NCBI GenBank assembly: GCA_017591395.1
Contig: WEDG01000423.1
Location: 62,001 to 126,000, forward strand
Source: Schistocephalus solidus
Taxonomy: Eukaryota; Platyhelminthes; Cestoda; Diphyllobothriidea; Diphyllobothriidae
Length of the DNA: 64,000 bases
Direction of reading: 5' to 3'
Part shown: piece by piece, positions 60,001-62,639 of the stretch
Numbering within the stretch: the first letter of the stretch is position 1
Layout: each line of letters starts with the position of its first letter
Notes under the pieces: generated by a model
Told to the model about the DNA's origin: nothing
What the model saw: the letters and a program-made list of their open reading frames with translations, nothing else
The model's database searches: none
Made by a program: the position numbers and the translations under genes

Positions 60001-60973
60001 TGGGAAATTGGGATAAGGAGATTGAGCTAATGGAATTGCATGATCCATAAAGATTCGACACTTCTTCCGTGTTCTGTCTTTCAGGTGAGTTTTGCCAGTA
60101 CCCGTTTCCCTTTCACCGACGTACGCAGATCTGGGTATTGGTAGATTCGCATTTTTTTCTCTTAGTCGCCCGCGCCTACTCTGCTTGTTTTTCCCTCATT
60201 GCTTCGCAGGAACTGGCAGCAGTAGACGGATCCCACTTCATCGTGCTTTTCCGCGACTCACGTTGCCAGTATCGAGCTCTTTATGCATTCGATCCTGAAT
60301 CAGAGGACCTTCATCTGATTTCCGGTAGCGGCCCCCGTAAAGTCATCCACAAAATGGTGGAAAAATTTTTTAAGTAAGTTTTTCCGCTTTCTCCTTAGCT
60401 CTGATTTTAGGCCCCCCCCCCCCATCACTGCAGACCTTTTTCAACTAACTGTATGTCATTAGGTCTGTGAGGTTTTCTCTCGCACATGAGCGGCATCAAA
60501 AGACTTCAGTTAGTTTTCTTTAAACATTGGGCATTTCAGTGGCTTCCGAATCTCGGACTGTCTTAGTGATTTGGACGTTAAACCTCATTTTCGTCAGCTT
60601 GAAGTGACCGAGGGATCCCGAGATTGAGACGATGTGTGGCGTAGCCGCCTAAAGTTCATTGTTCCTCTGTATTAACCACGGAGTATAACCCCTTTCGTTA
60701 AGTCTCAGTGAGTACTTCCGGAAATTCTCCCCTGCGCTCATCTTCCCTCTTCCTTTGAAACTATAATAATGTATACTTCATTTTCTCTTTAACTTTCCTT
60801 GAAGATACAACAGCGGCCTAAAGCAGTTCACGGAAATAACGTCGACAAAACACTTGAGCACTGTGGTGGATGCCATCACTATTCAAAACAACTTCTGGGC
60901 TCGAAATTCTTCTATAGCCACTGCGGCTGCCCGGGGAAACCTGTCTCAGTCCATAAATGGTGGCCATCCGTGA
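5408..60973 (+). CDS. CAMSAP: CAMSAP/Patronin-family microtubule minus-end-binding protein, spliced gene, 5' end outside the window
   Basis: At least thirteen exons on the + strand form one reading frame ending in a TGA at 60971-60973. The family signature is the C-terminal CKK domain: [14 protein letters not shown] (exon 58230-58420), [12 protein letters not shown] and GSGPRKV (exon 60210-60373), and KYNSGLKQF with [11 protein letters not shown] (last exon). These match CAMSAP/Patronin CKK domains almost position by position. Upstream, RRRAIEA (CC1), a heptad segment ending LTLQQQ (CC2) and a long Arg/Glu helix (CC3) come in the family order. Known role: CAMSAPs bind and stabilise microtubule minus ends in the cytoplasm, and the CKK domain recognises the minus-end lattice. 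Seen here: domain order and phase-consistent splicing. Inferred: the function. The N-terminal calponin-homology domain is not found in the window, so the start is unknown. The introns are swollen by transposons, giving a span above 55 kb for about 1,300 codons. Confidence 0.93.
5863..6912 (+). other. CAMSAP intron segment
   Basis: Begins at the gtaagt donor. A degenerate CCTAA-type run (about 6235-6330) resembles the interior of the TIR element at 40.4-40.8 kb. Nothing else is recognised. Confidence 0.4.
6913..7430 (+). repeat. Family A interspersed repeat
   Basis: A well-preserved copy with all the blocks seen at 768-1420, in the same order. It ends in a second partial unit (about 7270-7430, 'ggagccatcgccgtctgactcgcagtccactgg'). 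It abuts the 3' end of the LINE at about 7440. Confidence 0.75.
7503..8492 (-). pseudogene. LINE C-terminal tail with C2H2 zinc fingers
   Basis: On the - strand, after the deletion junction ([17 protein letters not shown]), the tail carries finger-like units: [20 protein letters not shown] (last ligand Cys or lost), [20 protein letters not shown] plus H (intact), one with its first Cys pair shortened ([20 protein letters not shown]), one with Cys to Ile ([20 protein letters not shown]), and [20 protein letters not shown] plus H (intact). Linkers of the HRTETGEPV type separate them. Frameshifts split them over three frames. Such fingers probably bind nucleic acid; the role in the element is unknown. 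Confidence 0.85.
8523..9155 (-). pseudogene. LINE reverse transcriptase, N-terminal part only
   Basis: After the frameshift near 9150 the frame continues [20 protein letters not shown], then the finger motifs: a PGFDAIP block, [18 protein letters not shown] and [12 protein letters not shown], then [16 protein letters not shown]. These are non-LTR reverse transcriptase fingers. The frame ends at a TGA (8520-8522) after CQEM. The catalytic palm is absent. Confidence 0.88.
9156..10503 (-). pseudogene. LINE apurinic-type endonuclease (EEP fold)
   Basis: A frame on the - strand covers the whole endonuclease. Motifs, with residues counted from its first Met: CNVRSLLDN (Asn53), LSETR (Glu89), SAYAPP (Tyr164), LGDFNA (Asp200, Asn202), LLDYVLV (Asp268) and WTDHRLV (Asp294, His295). 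All expected catalytic positions of the exonuclease-endonuclease-phosphatase fold are present. Known role: this enzyme nicks target DNA for reverse transcription. After residue 446 or so the frame is lost: AACTTT replaces a longer Phe-Phe stretch near 9150, and the following residues are out of frame with the reverse transcriptase. The open frames on the + strand here are shadows. Confidence 0.9.
10646..10864 (-). pseudogene. LINE 5' region / short leader frame
   Basis: A 72-residue frame on the - strand ([20 protein letters not shown] at the start, [13 protein letters not shown] near the end) upstream of the endonuclease. It lies where an untranslated leader or short first frame of the element would be. 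I do not recognise a domain. Confidence 0.4.
10880..12590. other. Intronic stretch with one long unexplained frame
   Basis: A 189-residue frame on the - strand (11957-12526) is GC-rich and has no recognised domain. I suspect a repeat relic. The remainder (10880-11950) shows nothing. Confidence 0.35.
12590..13260 (-). mobile_element. Penelope-like or related RT fragment
   Basis: On the - strand (13005 to 12619) it reads [40 protein letters not shown] and [17 protein letters not shown]. This follows the palm-to-thumb order of Penelope-type reverse transcriptases: YVDD-IFAIV, then LPFLD-x-L and VYRK. The YVDD catalytic site is degenerate (FDIS), so the copy is dead. The flank 13140-13260 has motifs ('gccccac', 'tttctggctttgttagtgctg') that recur at 31.85-32.26 kb. 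Confidence 0.7.
13261..14837. other. Intronic stretch, nothing recognised
   Basis: Mixed composition with no exon that fits the CAMSAP phase chain and no repeat copy recognised. Confidence 0.35.
14838..15310 (+). repeat. Mosaic of family A and SINE fragments
   Basis: 'ccataaaggccacattgaaaaggagcca' (about 14848) belongs to family A. 'ggagactggaatggccatttcgggcttac' (about 14990) belongs to the SINE body found at 16.9-19.8 kb. 'ctcccatgcaccagtcgactgttggag' (about 15260) recurs at 59.64 kb. Confidence 0.55.
15640..15905 (-). mobile_element. Penelope-like element 3' fragment
   Basis: 'gctttcgaactcttactggagtccat' and the following block to 'cttcaatcaattc' match the left arm of the foldback at 34.4-34.7 kb. 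Only the 3' tail is present, antisense to CAMSAP. Confidence 0.7.
16087..16171 (+). CDS. CAMSAP: CAMSAP exon: short Ser/Pro/Gln linker
   Basis: An 85-base exon with an excellent acceptor (cttatttccttctag) and donor gtatct at 16172. It reads [20 protein letters not shown] and continues SAEYQPPK, leaving one G. It accepts phase 0 from the 5862 donor and supplies the single base needed by the exon at 20836 (G plus GT gives Gly). It was found because the 5862 and 20836 borders are otherwise out of phase. It is too short to judge by composition alone, but the phase fit on both sides makes it likely. Confidence 0.7.
16861..16940. repeat. (AT)n microsatellite, 80 bases
   Basis: Pure alternating AT. 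It marks the left border of the SINE array. Confidence 0.97.
16941..17395. repeat. SINE unit plus inverted partial unit (palindrome)
   Basis: A full unit has its tRNA-like head on the - strand (about 17031-17103: B box ggattcgaacccgcgac, A box side ctctaccattgagcca). It is followed by an inverted copy of its last 120 bases or so. 'gcgacgtgtagcatatgttgataatgtgg' (about 17228) is answered by 'ccacattatcaacatatgctacacgtcgc' (about 17278), with the centre near 17270. Confidence 0.85.
17397..17450. repeat. Two short (AT)n tracts
   Basis: AT runs at 17397-17412 and 17426-17450, split by 'accgggtgagagct'. That linker resembles 'accgggtgagagct' at 21717-21730 in the PLE copy, so a fragment of PLE may be embedded here. 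Confidence 0.8.
17451..17735 (+). repeat. Family B interspersed repeat
   Basis: A good copy: 'tgaaatttcgggtctgaccctaaaacg', the near-palindrome 'aataatttcagaaattatt', 'cagaaaccgcatagagaacgctggggga', 'cggcgaaacacgtgtctgggcttttagctagta' and 'cggaagtacggtataacgtctttg'. Confidence 0.75.
17739..17774. repeat. (AT)n microsatellite
   Basis: Alternating AT between the family B copy and the main SINE array. Confidence 0.95.
17775..19832. repeat. Array of about 305-bp tRNA-like SINE units that reverses orientation at about 18600
   Basis: Units to the left have their tRNA-like heads on the - strand (B boxes near 17980, 18281 and 18583). Units to the right have them on the + strand (B boxes near 18691, 18996, 19302 and 19611). 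Spacing is about 300-309 bases. Each unit carries an 'atggccatttctggcttattagcc' body, a 'gatcggtgagcccca' end and 'aacatgcatgttcc'. The left array stops inside a head ('aacccgcgac') and the right begins with the unit's 'cacactatcatcat' end. Open frames across the array are repeats of this unit, not genes. Confidence 0.9.
18643..18715 (+). repeat. tRNA-like head of a SINE unit (representative)
   Basis: gcccgtg, then A box tggctcaaatggtagagc, an anticodon-arm-like stretch (tttgactcaaataccaaa) and B box gggttcgaatccc. A and B boxes are those of an RNA polymerase III type 2 promoter. Anticodon-stem pairing is irregular and acceptor pairing weak, so it is a SINE promoter rather than a tRNA gene. 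Confidence 0.75.
19833..19880. repeat. (AT)n microsatellite
   Basis: Alternating AT at the right border of the SINE array, joined to the unit end 'cacactatcat'. Confidence 0.95.
19881..20835 (+). other. CAMSAP intron end with a degenerate SINE piece
   Basis: About 20365-20560 resembles the 4.1-4.6 kb SINE family: 'tatggcctcagtggcgtttaa', 'tagtggattccatttggcatagc' and a degenerate inverted second half. The remainder shows nothing until the acceptor of exon 20836. Confidence 0.45.
20836..21013 (+). CDS. CAMSAP: CAMSAP exon: Ser/Thr-rich linker
   Basis: The acceptor is cctgccttcctcacag and the donor gtaagt is at 21014. The first two bases complete a codon from exon 16087-16171. The open frame then reads [20 protein letters not shown] and continues to ...WSQVPSHPE, leaving two bases (AA) that join the A of the next exon to give Lys. 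A second AG at 20875-20876 would allow a shorter, phase-0 form. The segment is low-complexity linker with no recognised domain, lying just before CC1. Confidence 0.8.
21190..22310 (+). mobile_element. Penelope-like element fragment: RT end plus GIY-YIG domain
   Basis: The + frame reads [20 protein letters not shown], then [20 protein letters not shown] and [15 protein letters not shown], typical of the Penelope reverse transcriptase end. After stops, [15 protein letters not shown] is the GIY-YIG nuclease motif (family form CNYVGETG, here G to E). A following region in another frame (AQTGHAFHF...) fits the rest of the domain. The tail near 22207-22290 ('actccagtctctgaagatgggtgg') is the element's 3' end. 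It is inactive because of several stops and shifts. Confidence 0.82.
22311..23984 (+). other. CAMSAP intron with three long (AT)n tracts
   Basis: AT tracts lie at 22502-22587, 23180-23254 and 23349-23412. Between the last two, about 23256-23345 is a partial copy of the 360-bp unit duplicated at 29.3-30.1 kb ('atgggtagattggatacagtctgtttcgggctt'). The frames coding Tyr-Ile runs are translated microsatellite. Nothing else is recognised. Confidence 0.75.
23985..24230 (-). mobile_element. Penelope-like GIY-YIG fragment
   Basis: On the - strand, MRPKDPVQ leads into [19 protein letters not shown], a GIY-YIG core of the SNYV-x-QTG form. [15 protein letters not shown] lies downstream. It is short, and frame changes are needed. 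Confidence 0.6.
24231..25200. other. Intronic stretch, nothing recognised
   Basis: No exon in phase, no recognised repeat and no RNA gene seen. Confidence 0.35.
25201..25480 (-). repeat. Diverged family A fragment
   Basis: The reverse complement carries 'agttatctcgtcaattggtaa' and 'aaccactcttagtgcctcac', related to the 'gagttatcccgtcagttggcaa' block of family A. It is highly diverged. Confidence 0.45.
25842..26175 (+). CDS. CAMSAP: CAMSAP exon: linker plus first coiled coil (CC1)
   Basis: The acceptor is ccctctcttcccccag and the donor gtaaga is at 26176. The exon needs two bases from upstream and ends in phase 0. After a Ser/Gln-rich stretch the last 45 or so residues read [20 protein letters not shown] and then [13 protein letters not shown]. 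This matches the CAMSAP CC1 block, where a K/R-R-A-I-E-A core is followed by an AFL motif about 20 residues later. CC1 is a short helical segment in the middle of CAMSAPs. The ATG at 25843 is internal to the spliced frame and need not be a start. Confidence 0.88.
26176..28136 (+). other. CAMSAP intron with a trinucleotide repeat
   Basis: A (GAT/GGT)n microsatellite lies at about 26889-27012. A purine-rich frame at 26595-26801 ([18 protein letters not shown]...) has no convincing splice borders and is not called. The remainder shows nothing. Confidence 0.6.
28137..28421 (+). CDS. CAMSAP: CAMSAP exon: basic start, then acidic linker between CC1 and CC2
   Basis: The acceptor follows a pyrimidine-rich tract (attactcattttaagcag) and the donor gtaagt is at 28422. 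Phase is 0 at both ends, matching 26175 before and 36480 after. It opens [19 protein letters not shown] and becomes strongly acidic ([20 protein letters not shown]...). CAMSAPs have a long charged linker here. An alternative acceptor at about 28057 cannot be excluded. A downstream GTATGT at 28451 could extend the exon by 29 bases and change the phase; see the candidate exon at 28639. Confidence 0.82.
28639..28821 (+). CDS. Candidate alternative CAMSAP exon, acidic Ser-rich
   Basis: A good acceptor (ttgataagtttcag) and a donor-like ggtagg border a stop-free 183-base stretch. In the frame starting at a codon's third base it reads [20 protein letters not shown] and continues Ser- and Asn-rich. 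The length is a multiple of three, but the phase (2 to 2) does not fit the phase-0 exons on either side. It would fit after the alternative donor at 28451 of the previous exon, but then the 36480 exon falls out of frame. It could be an alternative exon, a decayed one or chance. Confidence 0.3.
28822..29337 (+). other. CAMSAP intron segment
   Basis: AT-rich, with nothing recognised. Confidence 0.35.
29338..30055 (+). repeat. Tandem duplication of a unit of about 360 bases
   Basis: Unit 1 (about 29338-29698) and unit 2 (about 29699-30055) share 'tgcagag', 'gggtagattgatacagtctgtttcgggctt', 'gggtatttattcaaacaggaataggcgcacaccgatctattggcttcccgaagcaa' and 'caggcaaccaattaccaggccgaagtcgg'. A third partial copy is at 23256-23345. 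No coding capacity is recognised. Confidence 0.85.
30056..31849. other. Intronic stretch with one unexplained frame
   Basis: A 94-residue frame at 31268-31552 (+) reads [20 protein letters not shown] and [20 protein letters not shown]. It has no recognised family and no clear splice borders. It may be a repeat relic. Confidence 0.35.
31850..32260. repeat. Inverted fragments related to the 12.6-13.3 kb element
   Basis: 'gataacggtaggttatgtacagcaccaagaaagcc' (about 31850-31885) is answered inversely by 'ggctttcttggtgctgtacatcacctactgttaccgg' (about 32200-32238). The same motif, 'ggctttgttagtgctgcatataacctaccgttaccg', is at about 13223. 'gtggggcattac' recurs inverted near 13165. Confidence 0.7.
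32261..34439. other. Intronic stretch with a family A fragment
   Basis: About 32690-32835 is a - strand family A piece ('ggtggacatcgtcgaaaacgacggtcgaactagcgtgtgtgtctttatg', matching 58105-58155). The remainder is AT-rich with nothing recognised. Confidence 0.55.
34440..35720 (+). mobile_element. Penelope-like element with an inverted copy of its own 3' end (foldback)
   Basis: The + strand body (34866-35590) reads [29 protein letters not shown] and the GIY-YIG nuclease [20 protein letters not shown], then [13 protein letters not shown] stop (35401-35403) follows AAHT, and [17 protein letters not shown] continues after it. The left part (34440-34870) is the reverse complement of the right part (about 35280-35720), forming arms of about 420 bases. 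A 21-base C run (35588-35608) sits in the right arm. A reverse transcriptase end plus GIY-YIG is diagnostic of PLEs. This copy is truncated and broken. Confidence 0.88.
35721..36479 (+). other. CAMSAP intron with two family B fragments
   Basis: 'caccatgcagcagcagatcagtgaaacacgcatttg' (about 36024-36060) and 'cactagagacccactgatgaaccgaactcctcg...acactcgtttgggtttgtagctagtacctgtg' (about 36298-36375) are diverged family B pieces. The end is the acceptor of exon 36480. Confidence 0.6.
36480..37254 (+). CDS. CAMSAP: CAMSAP exon: long Ser/Pro/Cys-rich linker with an apparent frameshift
   Basis: The acceptor is ccctttttcccctacag. The exon starts in phase 0 with [18 protein letters not shown] and is clear to about [12 protein letters not shown] (36750). 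That frame then turns Pro/Val-rich and stops at 37107-37109. From about 36740 the frame two bases on reads [20 protein letters not shown], then [17 protein letters not shown] and [17 protein letters not shown]. It ends at the donor gtgggc (37255), leaving GG, which joins the C at 37861. The 775-base length is one base short of what the phases require. C homopolymers at 36698-36701, 36730-36733 and 36738-36741 are likely places for a lost base. Either this is an assembly or sequencing indel, or the allele is broken. No GT-AG intron of realistic size repairs it. No known domain. Confidence 0.75.
37255..37860 (+). other. Short CAMSAP intron (606 bases)
   Basis: Runs from gtgggc to ttatag. No repeat seen; one of the few introns here free of transposon debris. 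Confidence 0.6.
37861..38407 (+). CDS. CAMSAP: CAMSAP exon: second coiled coil (CC2) plus linker
   Basis: The acceptor is tattgcctatgttatag. One base completes Gly with the previous exon, and the frame reads [20 protein letters not shown]. About 45 residues in comes [20 protein letters not shown] followed by QQQ. This has heptad spacing and the L-x-x-QQ ending typical of CAMSAP CC2, a short helix in the middle of the protein. A Ser/Pro/Asn-rich linker follows. The only donor giving the phase-0 end required by exon 43145 is gtattt at 38408, a weak site. AG/GTTAAC at 38431 gives the wrong phase. Confidence 0.85.
38408..40423 (+). other. CAMSAP intron segment
   Basis: No repeat family of this window and no coding signal recognised. 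Confidence 0.35.
40424..40795. mobile_element. Complete TIR element (MITE-like) with telomere-like interior
   Basis: The left end (ggatgccttgtatggcggtctaaacagg...aagaaccacc, 40425-40471) is the imperfect inverse of the right end (gggtggttcc...cctgtttaggtggccatacagggcatcc, about 40745-40794). TIRs are about 50 bases and the whole about 372. The interior has repeated CCTAAC-like words ('aaccttaacccttgg', 'cctgaaacctaaccctaacac'), that is, degenerate TTAGGG on the - strand. No open frame, so non-autonomous if it moved as DNA. No clear target-site duplication. Confidence 0.72.
40796..41399. other. CAMSAP intron segment
   Basis: Nothing recognised. Confidence 0.35.
41400..42350 (+). mobile_element. 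Penelope-like element fragment: RT end plus GIY-YIG
   Basis: The + frames read [34 protein letters not shown] (then a stop), [20 protein letters not shown] and [20 protein letters not shown], then [16 protein letters not shown]. The Gln-Thr-Gly-Arg of the intact motif is changed to QTD. About 20 residues present in the 35.3-kb copy are missing after RRGDELS. The 3' tail 'ctgacgatcgactcctacaggattttgaaagctca' follows at about 42280. Confidence 0.84.
42590..42850 (+). pseudogene. Possible zinc-knuckle relic of an LTR-retroelement gag
   Basis: [15 protein letters not shown] on the + strand resembles the start of a gag-type zinc knuckle. A second Cys-rich piece in another frame ([15 protein letters not shown]) follows. 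It is very short and diverged, with no protease or polymerase nearby. Confidence 0.2.
43145..43348 (+). CDS. CAMSAP: CAMSAP exon: linker ending in the FIAFED motif before CC3
   Basis: The acceptor is caatttccctccacag and the donor gtgagt is at 43349. Phase is 0 at both ends and the exon is exactly 68 codons. It reads [18 protein letters not shown] at the start and [15 protein letters not shown] at the end. A hydrophobic F-x-x-F-(D/E)-D segment just before the long basic-acidic helix is characteristic of CAMSAPs (from memory of the family). The middle is Ser/Thr/Glu-rich. The next exon continues directly into the helix. Confidence 0.85.
43349..44110 (+). other. CAMSAP intron segment
   Basis: Opposed frames at 43853-44134 (+) and 43879-44106 (-) are GC-rich. 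Neither has a recognised family or splice border. Confidence 0.35.
44111..47860 (+). other. AT-rich CAMSAP intron block without recognised features
   Basis: About 3.7 kb of AT-rich sequence, distinctly poorer in GC than the flanks. None of the window's repeat families is present and no exon fits the phase chain. Confidence 0.45.
47861..48140. repeat. Family B repeat with a foldback at 48019-48135
   Basis: The left part is inverted ('aataatttctgaaattattaagtgcagggccagacccgaaatttca'). Then 'ggcaaagacgttataccgtacttccgacatag' (from 48019) faces 'ctatgtcagaagtgcggtataacgtctttgc' (to 48135), arms of about 33 bases around the family B core 'acatcggtgaaacacgtgtatgggcttttagctagtac'. Confidence 0.78.
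48380..48559 (+). CDS. CAMSAP: CAMSAP exon: third coiled coil (CC3)
   Basis: The acceptor is gatctggcttctag and the donor gttagc is at 48560. It is exactly 60 codons, phase 0 to 0. The frame reads [20 protein letters not shown] and then [15 protein letters not shown]...[18 protein letters not shown]. This uninterrupted Arg/Glu/Ala helix with no Gly or Pro until its end corresponds to the charged CC3 helix that precedes the CKK linker in CAMSAPs. It is shorter than the vertebrate helix (about 100 residues), so part may be in an unlisted exon or truly missing. The large open frame that overlaps it in another phase is a shadow. Confidence 0.85.
48600..48766 (+). CDS. Candidate CAMSAP exon after a 40-base intron
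   Basis: If the 48560 donor pairs with the AG at 48598-48599 (after ctctttttttacggttctcatcatatcttccc), the intron is 40 bases and phase 0 is kept. The frame reads [13 protein letters not shown], then [20 protein letters not shown] and [12 protein letters not shown], and meets a TAA at 48765-48767. The Ser-rich composition resembles the other CAMSAP linkers. Just past the stop another frame reads [19 protein letters not shown], so a frameshift is possible. Donors in phase 0 before the stop (GTACGA, GTGCCT) are weak. The exon may instead be skipped, with 48559 spliced straight to 54119. Confidence 0.33.
48767..49540 (+). other. CAMSAP intron segment
   Basis: About 49030-49100 is a diverged family B piece ('gagaacactgggatacccattgatgagtcgac...tgtgtctgtgcttttagta'). 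Nothing else is recognised. Confidence 0.45.
49541..49880. repeat. Family B repeat, full-length with inverted end
   Basis: 'cagaaaccgcacagagaacgctagggtacccactgag' through 'cggaagtacggtataacgt', then 'tagaataggcattac...ccacagtggttgattgtcttcgaccc' (the inverse of 47940-47990), and 'ttcaggtctgaccctaaaaagtcatgtcc...aataatttcagaaattatt'. It shows that the pieces at 17.45 and 47.9 kb belong to one element. Confidence 0.78.
49895..50330 (-). repeat. Family A interspersed repeat
   Basis: The - strand copy includes 'gagagtgcggtaggtgcagcgcaagtctac' and 'cctcgtcgaaatcgacagtcgaa', matching the 58.0-58.15 kb copy. It is diverged at its left end. Confidence 0.7.
50331..54118 (+). other. CAMSAP intron segment, mostly featureless
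   Basis: About 50640-50715 has degenerate TTAGGG-like words. About 50820-50910 is a diverged SINE body piece ('gactggaatggccattttg...'). About 50950-54100 is AT-rich with no recognised repeat or coding signal. Confidence 0.45.
54119..54533 (+). CDS. CAMSAP: CAMSAP exon: Ser-rich linker between CC3 and CKK
   Basis: The acceptor is cttctctttgctttcag and the donor gtaagt is at 54534. It starts in phase 0 with [20 protein letters not shown] and ends leaving one T. The middle is Ser/Ala/Arg-rich ([34 protein letters not shown]) and the end is [20 protein letters not shown]. CAMSAPs have a Ser/Thr-rich disordered linker at exactly this place, often phosphorylated. The open frame on the opposite strand is a shadow of this GC-rich exon. 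The T joins CT of the next exon to give Ser. Confidence 0.87.
54534..57239 (+). other. CAMSAP intron segment
   Basis: Begins at the gtaagt donor. No repeat family of this window and no coding signal recognised. Confidence 0.35.
57240..58160 (-). repeat. Two tandem family A copies
   Basis: Two - strand copies share 'ggtgtggggagagt/gagagtg...gtag...cagcgcaag' and 'gagcatatggtggacatcgtc'. 'cggcttggaaggtagccagctaacgggataactcggaccgcatggtcagcccaatg' (57743-57800) is the inverse of the block at 6955-7035. The last copy ends 60 bases before the CKK exon. Confidence 0.78.
58230..58420 (+). CDS. CAMSAP: CAMSAP exon: start of the CKK domain
   Basis: The acceptor is tatcttctttttag and the donor gttagt is at 58421. 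Two bases complete a Ser codon and the exon ends in phase 0. After a short linker ([13 protein letters not shown]) the CKK domain begins with [12 protein letters not shown] and [19 protein letters not shown]. Vertebrate CAMSAPs have the same order: L-(Y/F)-x-x-P-x-x-KSN-x-x-I, then NAI-x-HCCLAG-x-VNE. CKK binds the microtubule between protofilaments and gives minus-end recognition. Confidence 0.96.
58421..60209 (+). other. CAMSAP intron inside the CKK domain, with SINE and family A pieces
   Basis: About 58990-59345 is a diverged SINE: body 'tatgactggctgatgacagctaat', then a degraded tRNA-like head at 59225-59290. About 59400-59770 is a family A copy ('ccataaaggccacgttgggaaagagccattgcagcctg', 'cttatcctttcagttggcaaacatccaagccgc'). 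The remainder is unremarkable. Confidence 0.65.
60210..60373 (+). CDS. CAMSAP: CAMSAP exon: core of the CKK domain
   Basis: The acceptor is cctcattgcttcgcag and the donor gtaagt is at 60374. It starts in phase 0 and leaves AA. It reads [20 protein letters not shown], then [24 protein letters not shown] and MVEKFF. The LFRD-x-x-CQ-(F/Y)-RALY stretch and the G-(T/S)-GP turn are the most conserved parts of the CKK fold. No key position appears lost. It joins the last exon through a split Lys codon. Confidence 0.96.
60374..60804 (+). other. Last CAMSAP intron (431 bases)
   Basis: Runs from gtaagt to ttgaag. It contains a 10-base C run near 60413-60423 and no repeat. Confidence 0.7.
60805..60973 (+). 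CDS. CAMSAP: CAMSAP last coding exon: end of the CKK domain and stop
   Basis: The acceptor is aactttccttgaag. The first A completes Lys, then [33 protein letters not shown] and a short tail ending SQSINGGHP before TGA (60971-60973). It matches the family's CKK end: K-Y-x-S-x-x-K-x-F, then S-V-D-A-(L/I)-T-I-x-N-x-x-W. The tail is only about 20 residues past the Trp, close to the vertebrate proteins. Standard stop-codon use (TGA) agrees with a nuclear gene. Confidence 0.96.
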
Positions 60974-61755
60974 ACGTCTTTCATTCACTTCCTCGCCTTC
61001 CGTGTTTTCCATGACCTTCATCTGACCCATGGGGATGAGCCAGCGCAACCCTAATCAACAAGGCACTTCTCCCTTGCATCAGCAGGGGCTCATTTCCGGT
61101 TATCAATAAGACCACTGCCGTTTTTGCCTCCGCCGCCACCACCATCACAATATGCCTTGCCTTTCGCCATTGTAAAAATTTGTTTCGACCTATCATCTCT
61201 AAGATAAGGAAAGACTGTGACACTGCTCTCCATGCATTTCTGTATTTTCACTCTGCGCCTTTCAGTCCACTCTCTTCCTTTTTTACTTTTATTTGCTCAT
61301 GAGTATTCGCACTTTCGGATTTTTGATGATTCGTTCTTGGAGACGAAGCAGTGTGCCCATTTTGGGTCGACTGTATGACGCTGAATTTCGTTGCCCCGGT
61401 TAACTCACCTGTCTGTCCTTCCTCATCTGCTCTGTTGCCGTCATTACAGATGGCGAACTAGAGTGGCCAGCCATATATTTCAGTAGAATTCACTCTCGAC
61501 CCTGACGCTGTACTTATTGTGAATCCCTCTCTTTAGCTGCACCATTTTATTTGCGGATGAGTTTATTTTAGCTTCCAAAGATGAGAAGCCGACTGTGTTA
61601 CACCAACGGTCTTCTGTGCTGATTTCACCGTACTGTTAAAACAGAAGTGCAGCACCCTTTCGCATTATTTGTTTAAAATTACTGCAAAAAAAGGTTTCTG
61701 TCTTATTGTAGTGGCCAAAAAAGTTGAAATTGACACACACACACACACACAAGAC
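60974..61755 (+). other. Probable 3' untranslated region of CAMSAP and flank
   Basis: The sequence after the stop is mixed-composition, with pyrimidine-rich runs and no open frame of note. I see no AATAAA or ATTAAA in the first 780 bases, so the poly(A) site is not placed. It ends at a short (CA)n run at about 61733-61750, next to a family A repeat. Confidence 0.4.
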
Positions 61756-62560
61756 ATTTCAACCATCGTCTGACGATGTCCGCTGTATGCTCCACAGAAG
61801 GGTGGTGCAGGGACGGTAACTTGCGCCCCGGATTAGTTTTAAGTGATAGTAGCCATGTGCTGCAGCTACCGCACTCTCCACTCCTCCCCCAACTGAGCCC
61901 GGTATGATGACAGAGTCAAGAAGACCGGAGGCGGGAGAAGACACAAGTGACTGGCGCGGCCTGAACCACCCCTGGGCGTACCACCACACGGCTCGAATCC
62001 CACGGAGTGGGAGTGCCATAAAGGCCACATTAAGAAGGAGCCATTGCAGCCTGAATCTTAGTCCGCCAGTCAGCCAATCCACTCAAAACAAACATTGAGC
62101 TGACCTCGCGGTCCCAGTTTTCCCGTCAGTTGGCAACCTTCCAAGCCACGGCTTTTAGCAAACCGTGATAGTTTCAAGCGCGTCAGATTGTTTTTAGTGA
62201 AGAAAATACGCTGAGCTCTCGACCTCACTCTCTCCCCACCCCCACAATCAGACCACTGTCCGAACCGGTCAGTTGTCTGATACGGAAGTGGGTGCAGCTG
62301 CTGGTGACCTCGTCTGCGTGTACTACGTACACCACCTGGCCCCAAACACAAGCACCAGGATTTCACACAGCAGGAGGTTGAACACTCACATCTCACATTT
62401 GAAAGATTGCCAGAGGTCACGTTAAGAAGGACTCATTGAAACCTGACTCTCGGACCACCAGTCAGCCATTCCACACAACACACATTGGACTGACTGCGAG
62501 GTCTGAGTGTAATTGTCATTTAGCAACCTTCCAACCCACGGCGCTTATCGCCCCATGATA
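61756..62560 (+). repeat. Family A interspersed repeat
   Basis: A long copy that includes both halves of the family: 'catcgtctgacgatgtccgctgtatgctccacag', 'gtgccataaaggccacattaagaaggagccattgcagcctga', 'tcccgtcagttggcaaccttccaagccacggcttttag', and a partial second unit to 62560. It abuts the second LINE. Confidence 0.78.
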
Positions 62561-62639
62561 TTCTCAAGCTCCGATCACCACTTGGAGAAGGAGCCGAGGA
62601 TCATAATTGCCTCTCAATCAACTATGCAGACTGAGAGCA

